Shown: positions 52,494 through 63,045, numbered from the stretch's first letter. The stretch: DNA of 64,000 bases from Bigelowiella natans CCMP2755 (GCA_000320545.1 ADNK01000343.1:1-64000); one strand, 5' to 3'. Program-made: numbers and translations. The notes: generated by a model from the sequence alone, not told the origin.

Positions 52494-55400
52494 GCTTGCT
52501 GGCACAATGTTGTGTAATATGAACACGCTCATATTTATATCGGATCTTTATTTTGATTCACAGGTTGAGTTTTCTAGGAAAGTGATGATGCCTTTCTTAT
52601 CATCTCAAGTTACTCGTGCAAAGAACAAGCGCCAAGTCGATGTTTTCCTAGGTAAAATGGCTTTACAGAGTTCCACAGCGAATGCTCCCAGAGATGCACC
52701 GCCTATATTTCTGGATGAAACAAAAGGCCAGCAACGGAAAAAGCATCAGCAGCAGCAGCAGATATGTGAGTATTTTGGTGCTGATAATGCAATAAATGGT
52801 GCTTTTAAGGGAGCAGCATCGCCAATGGATTTGGTTCGTTTTTCTACCGCTAAGACTGAGATGGAGGTAAATCCGTGGTGGCAAGTCGATCTAGGAGCTG
52901 CTTCCTATACAGTTTCATCTATCGAAATATTGTTTGGCCAGACAAAAAAAGGTGGTAAGGTTTATGTTGCACCGATCACTGCTTCTGAGGCTGCTGCTGC
53001 TGCTGGTGGTGGAGGTGGTGGTGGTGGGGGTTCAACAACAACTGCTGAAACAATGATTCATGACGAAGATATCAAAGGAAGAAGAATCCTAGTATGCACT
53101 CAGTGCAAAAAGGGGATGAAGGTCAACGTGAAGATTCCCTCCGGAATAACCACAAGAAAATGGCGATTTTGGCGTATATTTGGGGAAGGAAACATGCAAC
53201 TAAGCTTGCAACATGTCGTGGGCATCGTATCTTGCAAGGATGGCGTAGAGGGAGAGAAGAAGAAGAAGAAAAAGAAAGGTATTTGTTGTTGTATGCGGGT
53301 GCATCCCACCTACATTGGAGGGAAAATAATAGACTATTTAAAAAAAAAGATCAAGAAGAAGAAAAGGAAAGTACTCGTACAGCACCAAGTCTCTCCCTTT
53401 TCTACGATCGATTCTTAGTCTTAGTTGTCGATCTACTTCTATTACTACCACAAATACTACTACTACTACTACTTAGATTATTTCTAACAATAATGTACTA
53501 CTACTACTACGTCCAATTAAACCAAATCACTTTCGAAATATATTATCATTATGGCATTATTATTAATATTATTATTAAGACTTCGACGTTGATTCCCATG
53601 ATGAATAATACACTATTAAATAGGACTCCCCAAGTTGACCTTCCCAACTTCATTGTTCGAGAAAATAATGTTATCATTTGACCAAGAGGCTTTATCTGGA
53701 GTGGTAACGATGCTCAATCGGTATGCAGATTTGAAGGGGTCTATATCCGATATAAATTCAGTCGTGACGATGAAAGCTGAAATCTTGGACAAAGACTTTC
53801 TAAAAATGCACCAAGGCGTTTCTCGTTTGTCACCACAGGACGGGGAGATTCTTGTCGTTGTTGCTATGCTAGTTCATTTCAATTATGTTATCTCAGAGAT
53901 GCTGCCCATGGTCGATCTTTCCGTTCCACCTGGCCACTCATCACTAAGCGACAACATAAGAGCGATAAGAAGATACATCTTTTGGAGACAAAAATCGTCA
54001 TCGTGGGAGGCAGCCCTGGCATCATCTGTATCATTATCGAAGCTGAACCCGACTATAGTATTCTCGATGTTGGCTGCAAGGCAACTTTATATCAATAGAA
54101 AGACCGATTTTACAGGAAGAAGAAGCTTGTTTGGACAATTCTATCAAGCAACCAAGAACCTTGACGTCAAAAGATTGTAATAATAAGCGATAGAATGATC
54201 AAAAACAATGACAAATAATAAAGAGAAGCATAATCCTAATATTTGGTAAAATTATTTAAGTATATTCATATTCTTTCTCGCTCTCGCTCTCTCCCTCTCG
54301 CTCGCTCGCTCTCTCCCTTCGCTTCTCTCTTTTTCTAAGAGCAAGAGTGTCTAATGAAATCATATCATCACCGTTGTGATCATTATGTTTTGATTTATTC
54401 AGATACGCAGTGCGCAAAAACGACAGATGTTTCCAGGTTGCTGACATTCACATGAAAGTTGCTGATGCGGGTGGCCCCTACCGAGACTACGTCAACAAAA
54501 TGATGGAAGAAGTGCAAGATCCTGTCTTGCCGCTATTTATGAAATGTCCTAATGGACGTAATAGTATTGGCGAAAATCGCAATTGCGTGGTCCCACGTTC
54601 ATCATCTACCTCCACAGTGTGTATCTCGCTTTATGAGACTCTTGGTAAATTCATTGGCATGATAATTCGATCGAAAAACCTGGTAATACTACTAATTGAC
54701 AAATAATAATCTTGAGAGAATAGCAGCAATGGTCATCTTTTATATTTTCGACAATTGTAAAGTTGGGTACCATAGTAGTAGATCAACGAATAAGATGCAA
54801 CCGTGGTAATTAGTAGATGATAGCATAGAAGAAGGGAGAATTATCCAATATTCAGTCAGAATGAGAGGAATGTTGTAAACACAAATTCAATAGGTTGCTC
54901 TCAATTTTCCTGGACTCGTATGGAAATATCTCATTCGTGATAAGATCACAAAGTTTGACATAGAAGCAATCGATAAATTATGCTGGCGACAGATCAAAGA
55001 AATTAATCGTATGGAGGAAAAGGTGAATATGATAATAGATGGATTTTGGAATTGTGTTCACGTCACAATATTCAACTACCATTATTGATTATATTCACCA
55101 TCATATCATTTATATCGGTTTCTCTCGATATTTACAGGGATCCAACTTCAAGCCCGCTTTCTTCGATTCACAAATGAAAGATGTGAAATTTGTGGCCCCA
55201 AATGCTGAGGGCCGTATGGTACCTTTGGTCAAAGACGGCAAGAATCGCGCGCTAACTTGGGCAAACCGTCACGAGTACATGCAAGCTCTATTCCGTATGA
55301 GAATGCATGAGTTTGATGTACAGCTTGAGTCGATTGCGAAAGGCATGAACCAGGTAGTACTTCTTCTGCTACTACTACAAATTGTGTATACTTTGTAAAA

Positions 55401-56148
55401 ATTGAAAGTAGTAATGATCGATGTACTTTATCAGTTTTTGATAATCTACTTTCCTTTCAATACAAACTAACCCTCTAATATTTAATGTTGCGTGATTGCA
55501 GGTAATTCCTTGCCATCTTTTGTCATTGTTTACTTGGAATGAGCTCGAAGCGATGGTTTGCGGTCGGGGTATGTCTTTGCGTGAGGTTGACTTACTCGAG
55601 AAGATGACCAGCTATTCTGGACATCGGAAGACTGACCCACACATCATCAACTTCTGGAAAATGCTTCGTAGCAGATTCGATGAAGAGGAGCGCGCCAAGT
55701 TTTTGACATTTGTGTGGGGTCGATCTCGACTTCCAACGTCAGCCGCGGATTTCTCTTCTCGATTTACGCTTTCAGGCCATAGTAGATCGCGATCGAATCC
55801 GGATATGTGGCTGCCGATAGCGCACACGTGTGGATTCTCCATGGAATTTCCAAAATATTCGAACATTGACATCATGACTAAAAAGGTAATAACAGACATT
55901 CGAAACTTAACATAACCTTGAGCGAAATAAAATATAAATTATGATGATCCAGATCAAATGGGCTATGAACAATTGCACAACAACTGATGCTGATGGATCC
56001 ATTCGGAGCGGTAATAAATGAATAAACTGGTTCATATTTGTACGAGGAGTATCATGATTTATTGTATTGTTTATCTTGCAAAGGTGGTACGGTGATTGGA
56101 CTTTCATCTGGTGAAGACGACAGTGCTATGATCAGTTTATGGAGTTAG
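16955..56148 (+). CDS. Giant multidomain HECT E3 ubiquitin ligase (HERC-like)
   Basis: About 79 exons joined by GT-AG introns with continuous phase give about 6,537 residues; stop TAG 56146-56148. Order of domains: helical N-terminus; LamG-like (exons 21114-24165); repeat-poor helical region; SPRY (about residues 1640-1820); F5/8C-like; RCC1 repeats (about 2950-3225); second SPRY; several LamG-like modules; third SPRY; second F5/8C-like; HECT (last about 560 residues). The catalytic Cys is in AHTCGFS, codon 55829-55831, residue about 6479. HECT enzymes accept ubiquitin on this Cys and pass it to substrates; the other modules probably bind partners. Start chosen at ATG 16955; earlier exons are possible. 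Weak points: exons between 18887 and 20270, the 20886-20911 exon, the 27290-27370 exon and the donor near 50843. Two genes are possible but phase continuity through 36 kb argues for one. Confidence 0.85.
17457..17567 (+). repeat. Tandem duplication spanning a 5' splice site
   Basis: Copy 1 (17457-17510) contains the last 17 nt of exon 17441-17473, its donor GTAAGA and intron sequence. Copy 2 (17511-17567) repeats this with the donor changed from GGTAAG to GACAAG and some TA-rich expansion. The second donor is therefore disabled. Confidence 0.85.
18012..18110. repeat. (CA)n-(TA)n compound microsatellite
   Basis: A (CA)n tract (about 18012-18048) directly followed by (TA)n (about 18052-18098) in an intron of the HECT gene. 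Gives spurious Cys-Val and Tyr-Ile open frames. Confidence 0.95.
19478..19570. repeat. (TAG/CAG)n triplet tract
   Basis: Mixed TAG and CAG triplets with at least 25 units in a HECT-gene intron. One of many triplet tracts; others of similar kind lie at 23733-23769, 26735-26770, 32386-32421, 33398-33432 and 34930-34962. Confidence 0.95.
21114..24165 (+). other. LamG-like module split over nine exons
   Basis: Exons 21114-21199, 21443-21473, 21742-21788, 22202-22241, 22476-22533, 22962-23050, 23367-23423, 23659-23733 and 24109-24165. Key pieces are DGLVGYFDGD, WRDKSGRGNHG, YQLNGQTKAQF and HIGLLLTYNRALTDEE,  typical of concanavalin/LamG folds that begin with a Gly-Tyr-Phe strand and end with an 'YNRALT-DEE' strand. 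Each join keeps frame, which is strong evidence despite introns full of microsatellites. Confidence 0.8.
26768..26815. repeat. (TTCTTG)n hexamer repeat adjoining (TAG)n
   Basis: Six to seven copies of TTCTTG directly after a (TAG)n tract, within the intron that follows exon 26675-26729. Confidence 0.9.
28258..28325. repeat. (CT)n, poly-C and (CA)n tract
   Basis: Compound low-complexity tract in an HECT intron. Similar compound tracts lie at 29748-29834 (CT then GT), 32215-32279 (TA then GT) and 32525-32603 (CT then TA). Confidence 0.95.
35477..35740. repeat. (AGG)n, poly-G and (TA)n tracts
   Basis: Within intron 35413-35960: (AGG)n at about 35480-35508, two long G runs at about 35558-35592, and (TA)n at about 35695-35734. 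The G runs could form quadruplexes. Confidence 0.9.
36992..39377 (+). other. Large exon with SPRY domain
   Basis: A 2,386-nt exon. About 38005-38540 encodes a SPRY domain (WIFLGIISDKWGTN, GDTITMAIDLKKKTVSFKKNG). SPRY domains bind protein partners. The exon ends at GTAAGT 39378; the reading frame runs past the donor to a stop at 39457, which is intronic. Confidence 0.9.
39490..45507 (+). other. 6,018-nt exon with F5/8C-like domain and RCC1 repeats
   Basis: About 39950-40280 encodes an F5/8C/DOC-like fold (YVLRHHGVDSHYLNGWVLEG, then SGFELFGML). About 42040-42870 encodes RCC1-type propeller repeats (GRVFGFGQNSYGQLGQG, GELYSWGNSNNSGHS, GEMFSWGTCNYGEL). A beta-sandwich segment follows (43840-44260). 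The exon ends inside the second SPRY domain (HQWEVTVEMPSG), continued in exon 45654-46495. In-frame poly-Ser, poly-Gly and poly-Lys tracts come from triplet repeats. Confidence 0.9.
45654..53278 (+). other. SPRY, LamG-like and F5/8C-like tandem modules
   Basis: Exons 45654-46495, 46796-46876, 47101-48315, 48485-49042, 49333-50008, 50358-50843, 50943-51064, 51282-51572, 51804-52430 and 52564-53278. 45654 completes SPRY 2 (KYGLILDCAKKTLSFRKGG). LamG-like strands recur (SEWVHLVVVYHSNNTIAFYRNG; GRWTHLSFSSGKKSGISLVI; GEWFRLVVYKSADTMSIYVNG). 51804-52430 is SPRY 3 (GRYEWEVKFTKRG). 52564-53278 holds an F5/8C-type segment with NPWWQVDLGAASYTV, the usual core of such galactose-binding folds. Confidence 0.85.
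50300..50378 (+). repeat. Tandem 39-nt duplication of a 3' splice site
   Basis: Two near-identical 39-nt units each end with an acceptor (CTACGTAG at 50318 and CTACCTAG at 50357) followed by GTGCATCATCCTTAC. Use of the first acceptor adds 13 codons in frame without a stop. Both give a valid phase-1 join to exon 49333-50008. Confidence 0.85.
53624..56148 (+). other. HECT ligase domain
   Basis: Exons 53624-54176, 54403-54682, 54894-55022, 55138-55353, 55502-55885, 55953-56010 and 56084-56148. The N-lobe contains DAGGPYRDYVNKMMEEV and YETLGKFIGMIIRSKNL; the E2-facing part contains HEYMQALFRMRMHEF and the WNELEAMVCGR helix. The C-lobe has LPIAHTCGFSMEFPKYSN with the catalytic Cys, then an AMNNCTTTDADG tail that resembles HERC proteins. 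All expected HECT landmarks are present, so it should be active. Confidence 0.93.
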
Positions 56149-58264
56149 ACCTGCGCGATCGTTTGAATCGATCGTGGGCATGTGTAATTGTGTTATTTTG
56201 AATCTTGTGACTCTGTTGTCTGGTTTTGTGGCAAACTCAAGTTATTTTTGCAGTGATTTGAGCGTGTGATAGTGTTTTACGGATACTGCATCAGGACTGA
56301 GGATTGTAATACAATACCACACATGTGAATCGTATTACAAGACGGTTGTGATGCATAATGTGCGACCAAAGTTTTGCTAGTTTAACTCACATTGCTCAAC
56401 ATCATTGTGATCACATGTACGTTAGCATTGTGCATTGCTCATTGCAGGCGCATTCGATCAGTCATCTAGTAACGTGTGCTACGTATCCAGCGCCACATTG
56501 TGTTGTGCATGTTAGCATGCCTAGATGTGTTGGCTCTACACCACTCTAGCACTAGCTTGCGGTCATGTTCAGTTAGCTCCCATGATGCATCGCATCAAGA
56601 TAATAGACACAGCAGCATGACAATATGACATTGCATGTCTATCATCAAGCACATCTACGTACGCTGCAGACATGTGCATATATAACAATGGACATACAAC
56701 TTGCTGTGGAGTTGCATGCATTGCTAGATCATGCATGCTCTACATTGTCACATTGTTACACGCACGGTGATGTGAGAAGGATGAAATGAATGGTTGCATT
56801 GAATTTGTCAATTCCAGAATTGTCGTTTCACTAACGTGTCTGTCGAGCTAGCTGTGCAAAGCTGCGGCTATCTAGCTACATCTAGCCACAGCGCACATAT
56901 CATGTCTGTCAGTTTCTGCGATTGATCAGAAACCCACCATGTGTTGCAACATGCATGTTGCGATGTGCATGCATTGCGCAGCATGCACCACACATGCTCA
57001 TGCACAAACAACAATGTGCATGCAATGCTAGAATGTGTGCCACATCTAGATGTCTAGATGTGTAGCTAGATGCATGTGTGTGCGCTAGTGCGTGTTGATG
57101 TGCATTTTGCAGTGGCATGCAGTCAATGGGCACTTGTGGACAACGCACCCATGCACATGCTAGCATGACTGTCTCCAGGTCTAGCTGTGAATCCATTGCT
57201 AGCTAGCTAGCTAGATTGCTCTGATGTTGTCGAGTGCGTCGCATCATGCACGTCGACGTGACACGTGTATCTGTCTAGCTGTCCTGCAACAATCTGTGAC
57301 TTCTGATCAATCAATGCCCTACATCTAGACATGCACGGCTGTCTCAATGGACAGCTACAGTGTGCAGTACAAGCTCGTCGTGCATGTACACTTTGTCTGT
57401 CATGCTAGCATGACCATTGAAAAGATTTGATCACTTCATCACTTTATTTATTCATCACATCCATCCCACACTTTGTCCATCACAGTTGGTCCGCACATAG
57501 GTCATGCTAGCATGCTAGCATGCGCAATGGACATGATCACAAATCACTGATGCAAATTCTAGAATCATGCTAGCATGCTAGTGTGCATGGTTGAAACACA
57601 TGAGTCTACATGAGACGGATGTGATGAAGGCTAGCTAGCTAGATCGAAGGCATCAAATTTGTTCAATCGTCCCCCTAAAGTAGCTGTGCAAAGCAGCGGC
57701 TTCAGCGCTCATAGCATGTTGAATTTATTTGTCTCTGTTGTGTGCTTCAAGCATTTGTCTAGATGTTGCATGTGTGAGACGGATGCAATGAAATGTTTAA
57801 ATTTTTGCAATGGTCATCCTGATGTTGCATATGTAGCATCAACGTTGTGTTGCACAGTGCTCTCGCACGTGCTCATCCATATTTTGCACAAGGCGTTGAT
57901 TGTAAGCGCATCGTATTAGCAGCACAGTACTAGAGTAGCTAGCGAGCTTTGCTTTTATTACGTAGCTTAGGTAGAACAATGCACTACTCACTGAATGTAG
58001 GCGCGCCGCATGGTATTCGTATAGTCTTTCGCTACTATACAAATAACTAAAATGATTTTTTTATCTTGATCGCAGCTAGTGAGTGACGTTATAACCTATA
58101 TGGCGTGTCTGATGATCAAAGGCCGCACACAATGCATATGAACTTAGCCAATTTATCCAGCTTCAGTGATAACTGAGGGTGATACACGTTCCACATGCTG
58201 AATTTGCCCTGGAAACCTGATATGGGAAATTTCATTACGCTGAATCATTCTTTAGTCTTTCATA
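56149..58264. repeat. Palindrome-rich island D between convergent gene ends
   Basis: 56150-58090 is the largest island. CATGCTAGCATG occurs at 57156, 57401, 57503 and 57566, and its core also at 3746 in island A. ACATCTAGACATGCAC at 57321 matches 4665 exactly. Runs such as GCTAGCTAGCTAGCTAG lie near 57197-57213. It separates the 3' ends of the HECT gene and NFU. Open frames up to 95 codons look non-coding. 58090-58264 is ordinary AT-rich sequence. Confidence 0.6.
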
Positions 58265-60767
58265 TCAACACCCACTGAACCTAAATTTTTATCACGAAAT
58301 GAATCAAGCTCACTGCTTTCACCTGTCTTTCAATGCTTGGCATATTCCTGTGAACATAACATCTGGCCCCTCGTATATTACAGTTGCTGTACCTAAAATA
58401 AAAAAGAAAAAAGATGCTTAGAATCTGTAGATAATAACAAAGAAGTTGAATACCATCCAATGCTGCCACACAATTGATATCGCCTCCAAATCTGTTAAAT
58501 TTATTTTTAGCTAATTGCTTTACATTTATCAACGAAAATCACCTATGCAGAGCCGGTTTAAATAAAGATAGGTGCTCGTTGACCTGTAGAAACAGAGGGT
58601 GAGAAATCATTGGCACACATTCATTAGGCGTTTACAAAGTGATGTTGTTATGCTACTACCGCTTCTAATGTTGCTGGGGCCGAGAACTGCACTTGGGTGA
58701 CCTGCAAACAAAATGGTGTCACTGCTCTCTTTCATGTCACTGATATATGACCTACTATTAACCTCTTTCAGCTGTGCTCTAAAGGCAGTTCTTAAAGCAT
58801 TTTCAATACCTGTTGAAAGGTATTTCGCATAAAATGTTGTAGAACATAGGCTTAAGTAGGTAGCTGTTGTTTGTGTATTATTCTGCTATCTGTTACGTAG
58901 GCTTACCTTGTTTCATAGTGATTGTCGACGAAGGACACGACGCACATGCTCCCTCGAGACGGAGTGCTATGGTTCCTTTGCAAACAATAAAACCCTAATT
59001 GAAATTAAGAACTCTTTCCAATAATTTGTAAAACGGATCATTTACATACCATCAGAGATAGAGACTACTTGAACATTTCCTCCATCCTGGATCAAGTAAG
59101 GACGCACCTTTTTTCCAAGTCACACATTTCCATAACAACAAGTAAGGACGTAAGATCTTTTTCCAAGTACTCACACGTTCTCCCATAACAACTGTATGTC
59201 AATAATGAGAGGATTAACATACCGTATCCAACACGTAGTTCACCTAAAATAATAATGTGCAAAATAGTTCACTAAGTAATTCACCGAACAGAACTATTAT
59301 TTCGAAATTGCCAGGATACGTTTTCCTCTGTCATCTCTTGCTCTTCAAAACCATTGCCTTGGATTGCCTTACAATGATCAAATAAATTTAGTAAAAGCGC
59401 ATTGTAAAACAGACTTGATGTACATTGATGGCTTCGATAGGAATATTCTCTGCTGAAGGGTCTTCGAGTTGAGCAAAAGGACCTTTAAGGAAAATATTAA
59501 CTTATATACTAGCCAAGAAATGTGCTTTTTGGCTTACTTATTACTGTCCCGTCCTCGTTTGTTGAAGGTAAGGAAGAAATTTCATATTTTGTAGATGCAG
59601 TCTTCGCCTCAGTCTTGACGTGGACACCTTTCATATCCCCTGAAATCATGGATGGAACACACACGTACGAAGGCATCATATTTTTTTCTATCCATTTTTT
59701 TATCATTACTGTCCATTATTATTCTGGGAGATCATAGAGGACTACCATTCCATTTCCAAGATTCTGCGCTATTTCCAGGTGGGACATTTGCGTACTTTGA
59801 TAAGTACTTTTCAACCTGTAAGCAAATCGTTGAAATTAACATATGGCAATGGTAATAAGACGATGAGAAAATATGAAATCATATTACTTTAGCCTTTTTA
59901 AGTTCTTCGTTTGGTAGCTTAACTGAAGCATGAATTTCCACCCTATCACAACGATACTGACAGTCTATAAATAAAGGATAGCTGGCTTACAGAGATGAAC
60001 TTGTTCTTTCGAGTACCGTTCCAACAGCTTTTCTATGAGAAATTAGAGATTCTTTCAAAGAATCACTGTATCCTACAAACCTACCCAATTTCGTAAGATG
60101 GGATGAGGCTTAAATGCATGCAACTCTCACCATATTCAAATGACTTACTGTGGCCTCGATTCCTTGTCAAATACGGTATAAACTGCATGCTGTACACCGT
60201 CGATATCTGCTCCCGAAATTTGATTGGATGTGACGCTTAGCATATAAATATATATAGTTAGTACAAACATATTTACCTAATTCCTCCAACCATTGCGAAA
60301 GGGGGGGCGTATTTTCATCATCTGTATTCTGATGGGAACAAGTCAAAGTTCACTTAAATGATGACAATGGTATTTTCAGAACTCACTGACTGATGGGACG
60401 GAAGGCATTTCAGGTGTCTCTAATGAATAAGTGTGTTGCTGCTGCCCAGTGCGTTTCGACCTGGATTTTCATAAGTTAATTTGGATGTGCCTTCAACTTT
60501 TTTCAGTATGAACTCATAGACTTACTTGTATGATGTTCTTGATACGTATGATGCAACACCTAAAGTCCTGAAGGGCCTCAATGGAACGGTAACACTGTGT
60601 GTGGTTCTTTGCATCGACGTTGACAATTCGGGAGTAGACAATACTGGAACCAGGAAAAATACTTCTGCGATGAGCACTATCAGAGAAAGACCTGCGGCAT
60701 ATTTTGAACTAATTTCCATCCTTGTTCCCCTGATCTCTGAGGGTGAAGAAGTCAATGTCACCACCAT
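58265..60767 (-). CDS. NFU: Plastid-type NFU iron-sulfur cluster scaffold with bipartite leader
   Basis: Nineteen exons, phase-continuous: 60767-60526, 60460-60391, 60328-60277, 60235-60149, 60072-59991, 59942-59888, 59815-59746, 59639-59538, 59482-59424, 59367-59320, 59243-59223, 59107-59050, 58975-58907, 58809-58763, 58701-58660, 58583-58543, 58491-58454, 58392-58323 and 58280-58265; 422 residues. The first NifU domain has VRPYLIQDGGNVQVV and ACASCPSS, with Cys 326 and 329 for the [4Fe-4S] cluster. A second, degenerate NifU domain (FKPALHRFGGDINCVAALDG) lacks the CxxC, as in plant chloroplast NFU1-3. The N-terminus (start perhaps at the second Met, 60719) is a signal peptide (GLSLIVLIAEVFFLVPVLS) followed by an Arg/Ser/Thr-rich segment, so import into a secondary plastid is likely. 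About 200 residues before the domain are unrecognised. Stop at 58267-58265 is slightly early for the family. Confidence 0.88.
59093..59191 (-). repeat. Tandem duplication spanning a 3' splice site of NFU
   Basis: Copy A (59093-59138) contains the acceptor and first 15 nt of exon 59107-59050. Copy B (59139-59191), upstream in the transcript, repeats it with ATCTTAC in place of GTGCG at the exon start. The downstream acceptor gives the conserved VRPYL, so copy B looks like a decoy. Confidence 0.75.
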
Positions 60768-61201
60768 TACAACCCGGAAGGGGGGGTATCCTGGTAGTCA
60801 ATGATGATGATGATGATGATAGACGAACCGATTACTACTTCCTGTTGCGAGAACAATGAAATAACAACAACAACAATAACAACAACTGAGAAGTCAATGA
60901 TGATGATGATGATGGACGAACCGATTACTACTTCCTGTTGCGAGAATAATGAAATAACAACAACAACAATAACAACAACTGAGAAGTCAATGATGATGAT
61001 GATGATGGACGAACCGATTACTGGATGTACTTCCCGTTGTGAGAATAATGAAATAACAACAACAACAACAACAACAACAACAACTAGAAAAACAATTTGA
61101 TTTGAACTAAACGACAACGCAACACAATTAGTTGGACAGATTTCTCTTCACGTTTCTTCTTGCACATCAATCAATGTTGTCATTGTTGTCGTCATTTGGC
61201 T

Positions 61202-61233
<32 letters not shown>

Positions 61234-61428
61234 GGCAAAACTACTACTACTACTAACTGAGAAAAGCACAAGAAACAGTGCAGCAGACTTACTTTCGTAA
61301 AATGTCCGTTATGATGAGAGAACATCATCCACTGTGAACTAACTAACACAGACTCCTAGGAAACTACTACCACTTCCTACTACTACGGGTCGCATCATCA
61401 TTGTTCATTTCTTTTCAAAGACCAAACG
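60768..61428. repeat. Divergent 5'-5' spacer with a 93-96 bp minisatellite
   Basis: Spacer between NFU and the DRAM-like gene, probably with both promoters. A unit of 96 then 93 bp (starting at 60797, 60893 and 60986) contains (GAT)n, a unique core with GACGAACCGATTAC, and (AAC)n. The third copy differs in the core. Further (TTG)n at 61200-61234 and (ACT)n at 61243-61256. The long open frames here are repeat translations. Confidence 0.85.
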
Positions 61429-63045
61429 ATGATTCAGATGGGGGGGTACGGGTCCACTCACAACGGACCTCTTGTCCTCCCCATGTGGCTTGTTACCGCC
61501 TACACTGGGTTACTAACTTTCCTTAATATGTTTCTTTGCCTGAACAACTGAGTGATAAAGTCTACTTGGTGTCAGGTGCTTTGTTGGAACCGTCATTCTG
61601 ACATACATGGCGGCCATGTTCACGAGAAATATTATCGATTTTCTTCCTTTACTATGTGAGACGGGGAGTGAGCAACCAGCCTATGCAATATTCTCAGTAG
61701 GAATGACCGTGTCAGCGGCCTTTTACGCGGTTCGTGTTTTTGCTGTGCCTGTGTGTGATTTCAGTTTGCCAACCTGAAAAAATACATATACATAAGGTTG
61801 TCGTCTGGGTTCTTTACAATACGTGGAATGAGGCCTGTACTGGCCTTACAACTTGGGCGTTAAATCTCACTGCATTGGTGTCTCATCCATGATCTGAAAT
61901 TGCTTCAGTCCTCATAACAAATATATTCTGGATTTAATTGCAGGTATGCGGGTTTGCTTCAGCGGTTGGGCTCGTATTCATGGCTTGTTTTAGGTTTTCT
62001 GGCATCGTTGTTAGCTCATACAAGATGTTCATTCATATATTCACTTTCGATTGTCGCGGCCTTGTAATGCCTTAATCCTCTTTGATCATCTACATCAGTA
62101 TTCGCGGAAGATACCGAAAAAAGCACAACACGGCAGTTAGCTTATATTTATTTGGATCTCTCAGTCATGCCATCATTATATCATGTAAACTAACTAACTT
62201 CTTGAAACATGTTAGATACAAGCAATTATTTGACATGTTGCTTAACGCTTCCTGTCAGGTTTATCATGTATGCTCAGTTATTCAAATGTAAGTCTGTCTA
62301 CTCGACGGTGGAGATGGATAGTTACAGCTGCAGCTCTGTCATGTAATAAACTACCATTCAATTTGGTGATGATGACGATAAATCTCTTTAGCTCATTTCT
62401 TTCACTCACTTGGTGCACTTTCTAGAGTAGAAATCTTATTGTGTGATGATACAGGTGTCTTTGCAATGTGGATAGTTCGTAAGATCTATGTAAGGTGATG
62501 TTGAAGATGCTTTGCAATGTGGATAGTTCGTAAGATCTATGTAAGGTGATGCTGTAGGTGTGGATAGTTTGTAAGATCTATGTAAGGTGATGTTGTAGAT
62601 GCCTTTTTATGATCCATGGTGTTCATTCGTATTCTATTTCTGTCCAACAAAAGGGCGGTGAGAAGGCAGCAACCAATTTACAAGAACTTATTCAATGGTC
62701 AGTCGTAGCAATGAGCCATGTAATATGTAGTGGTCTCAATGATAATTTACAATTTCCTAGTTCTTGCTATTTATGTTTAACCTTGCCACTGTTCGAATGC
62801 GTCTCAGGACGACCTGTATCTCGGGTGATATCAAGTGAGGGTGATTTGATGGGCGATTTGGAGTACGATGGACATGATGATAATGCATTGATGCAACCCA
62901 CAGATTCTGTCAAGGTATGACAATTTTAGATTATGAGTGTGATGTTCGTTAATACGTTCGTCGTTATCCCTGCTTTAAATGAATCATTTTTATTTCTAAT
63001 TTTTAGGAATCCGAAGAAGCTGAAAGATATGCCATTTTCATGTAA
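61429..63045 (+). CDS. DRAM/Frag1-like multipass membrane protein
   Basis: Seven exons: 61429-61484, 61576-61729, 61944-61993, 62099-62184, 62259-62287, 62654-62914 and 63007-63045; 224 residues. Exon 2 has the family landmark: a TM segment (FVGTVILTYMAAMF), then FLPLLCETGSEQPAYAIFS, equivalent to the FLPYISDTG-PP block of DRAM, then TM2. Further TM segments follow (GFASAVGLVFMACF; SLYLFGSLSHAIIIS). The family acts in endomembranes; DRAM proteins sit in lysosomes and modulate autophagy in animals. Exon 1 is least sure (donor GTGGCT), as is the exon 6 acceptor. The C-terminal half (GGEKAATNLQELIQWSVVAM) has weaker similarity. Confidence 0.7.
62452..62602. repeat. About 50-bp minisatellite, three copies
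   Basis: The core GTAAGATCTATGTAAGGTGA occurs three times, near 62477, 62529 and 62571, with flanking GTGGATAGTT. It lies in the DRAM-like intron 62288-62653. Each unit holds GTAAG words that resemble donors. Confidence 0.85.

Noticed and set aside
60797-61085. Minisatellite considered as a CRISPR-like array
   Set aside because: Units are contiguous with internal triplet runs and no spacers; host is eukaryotic.
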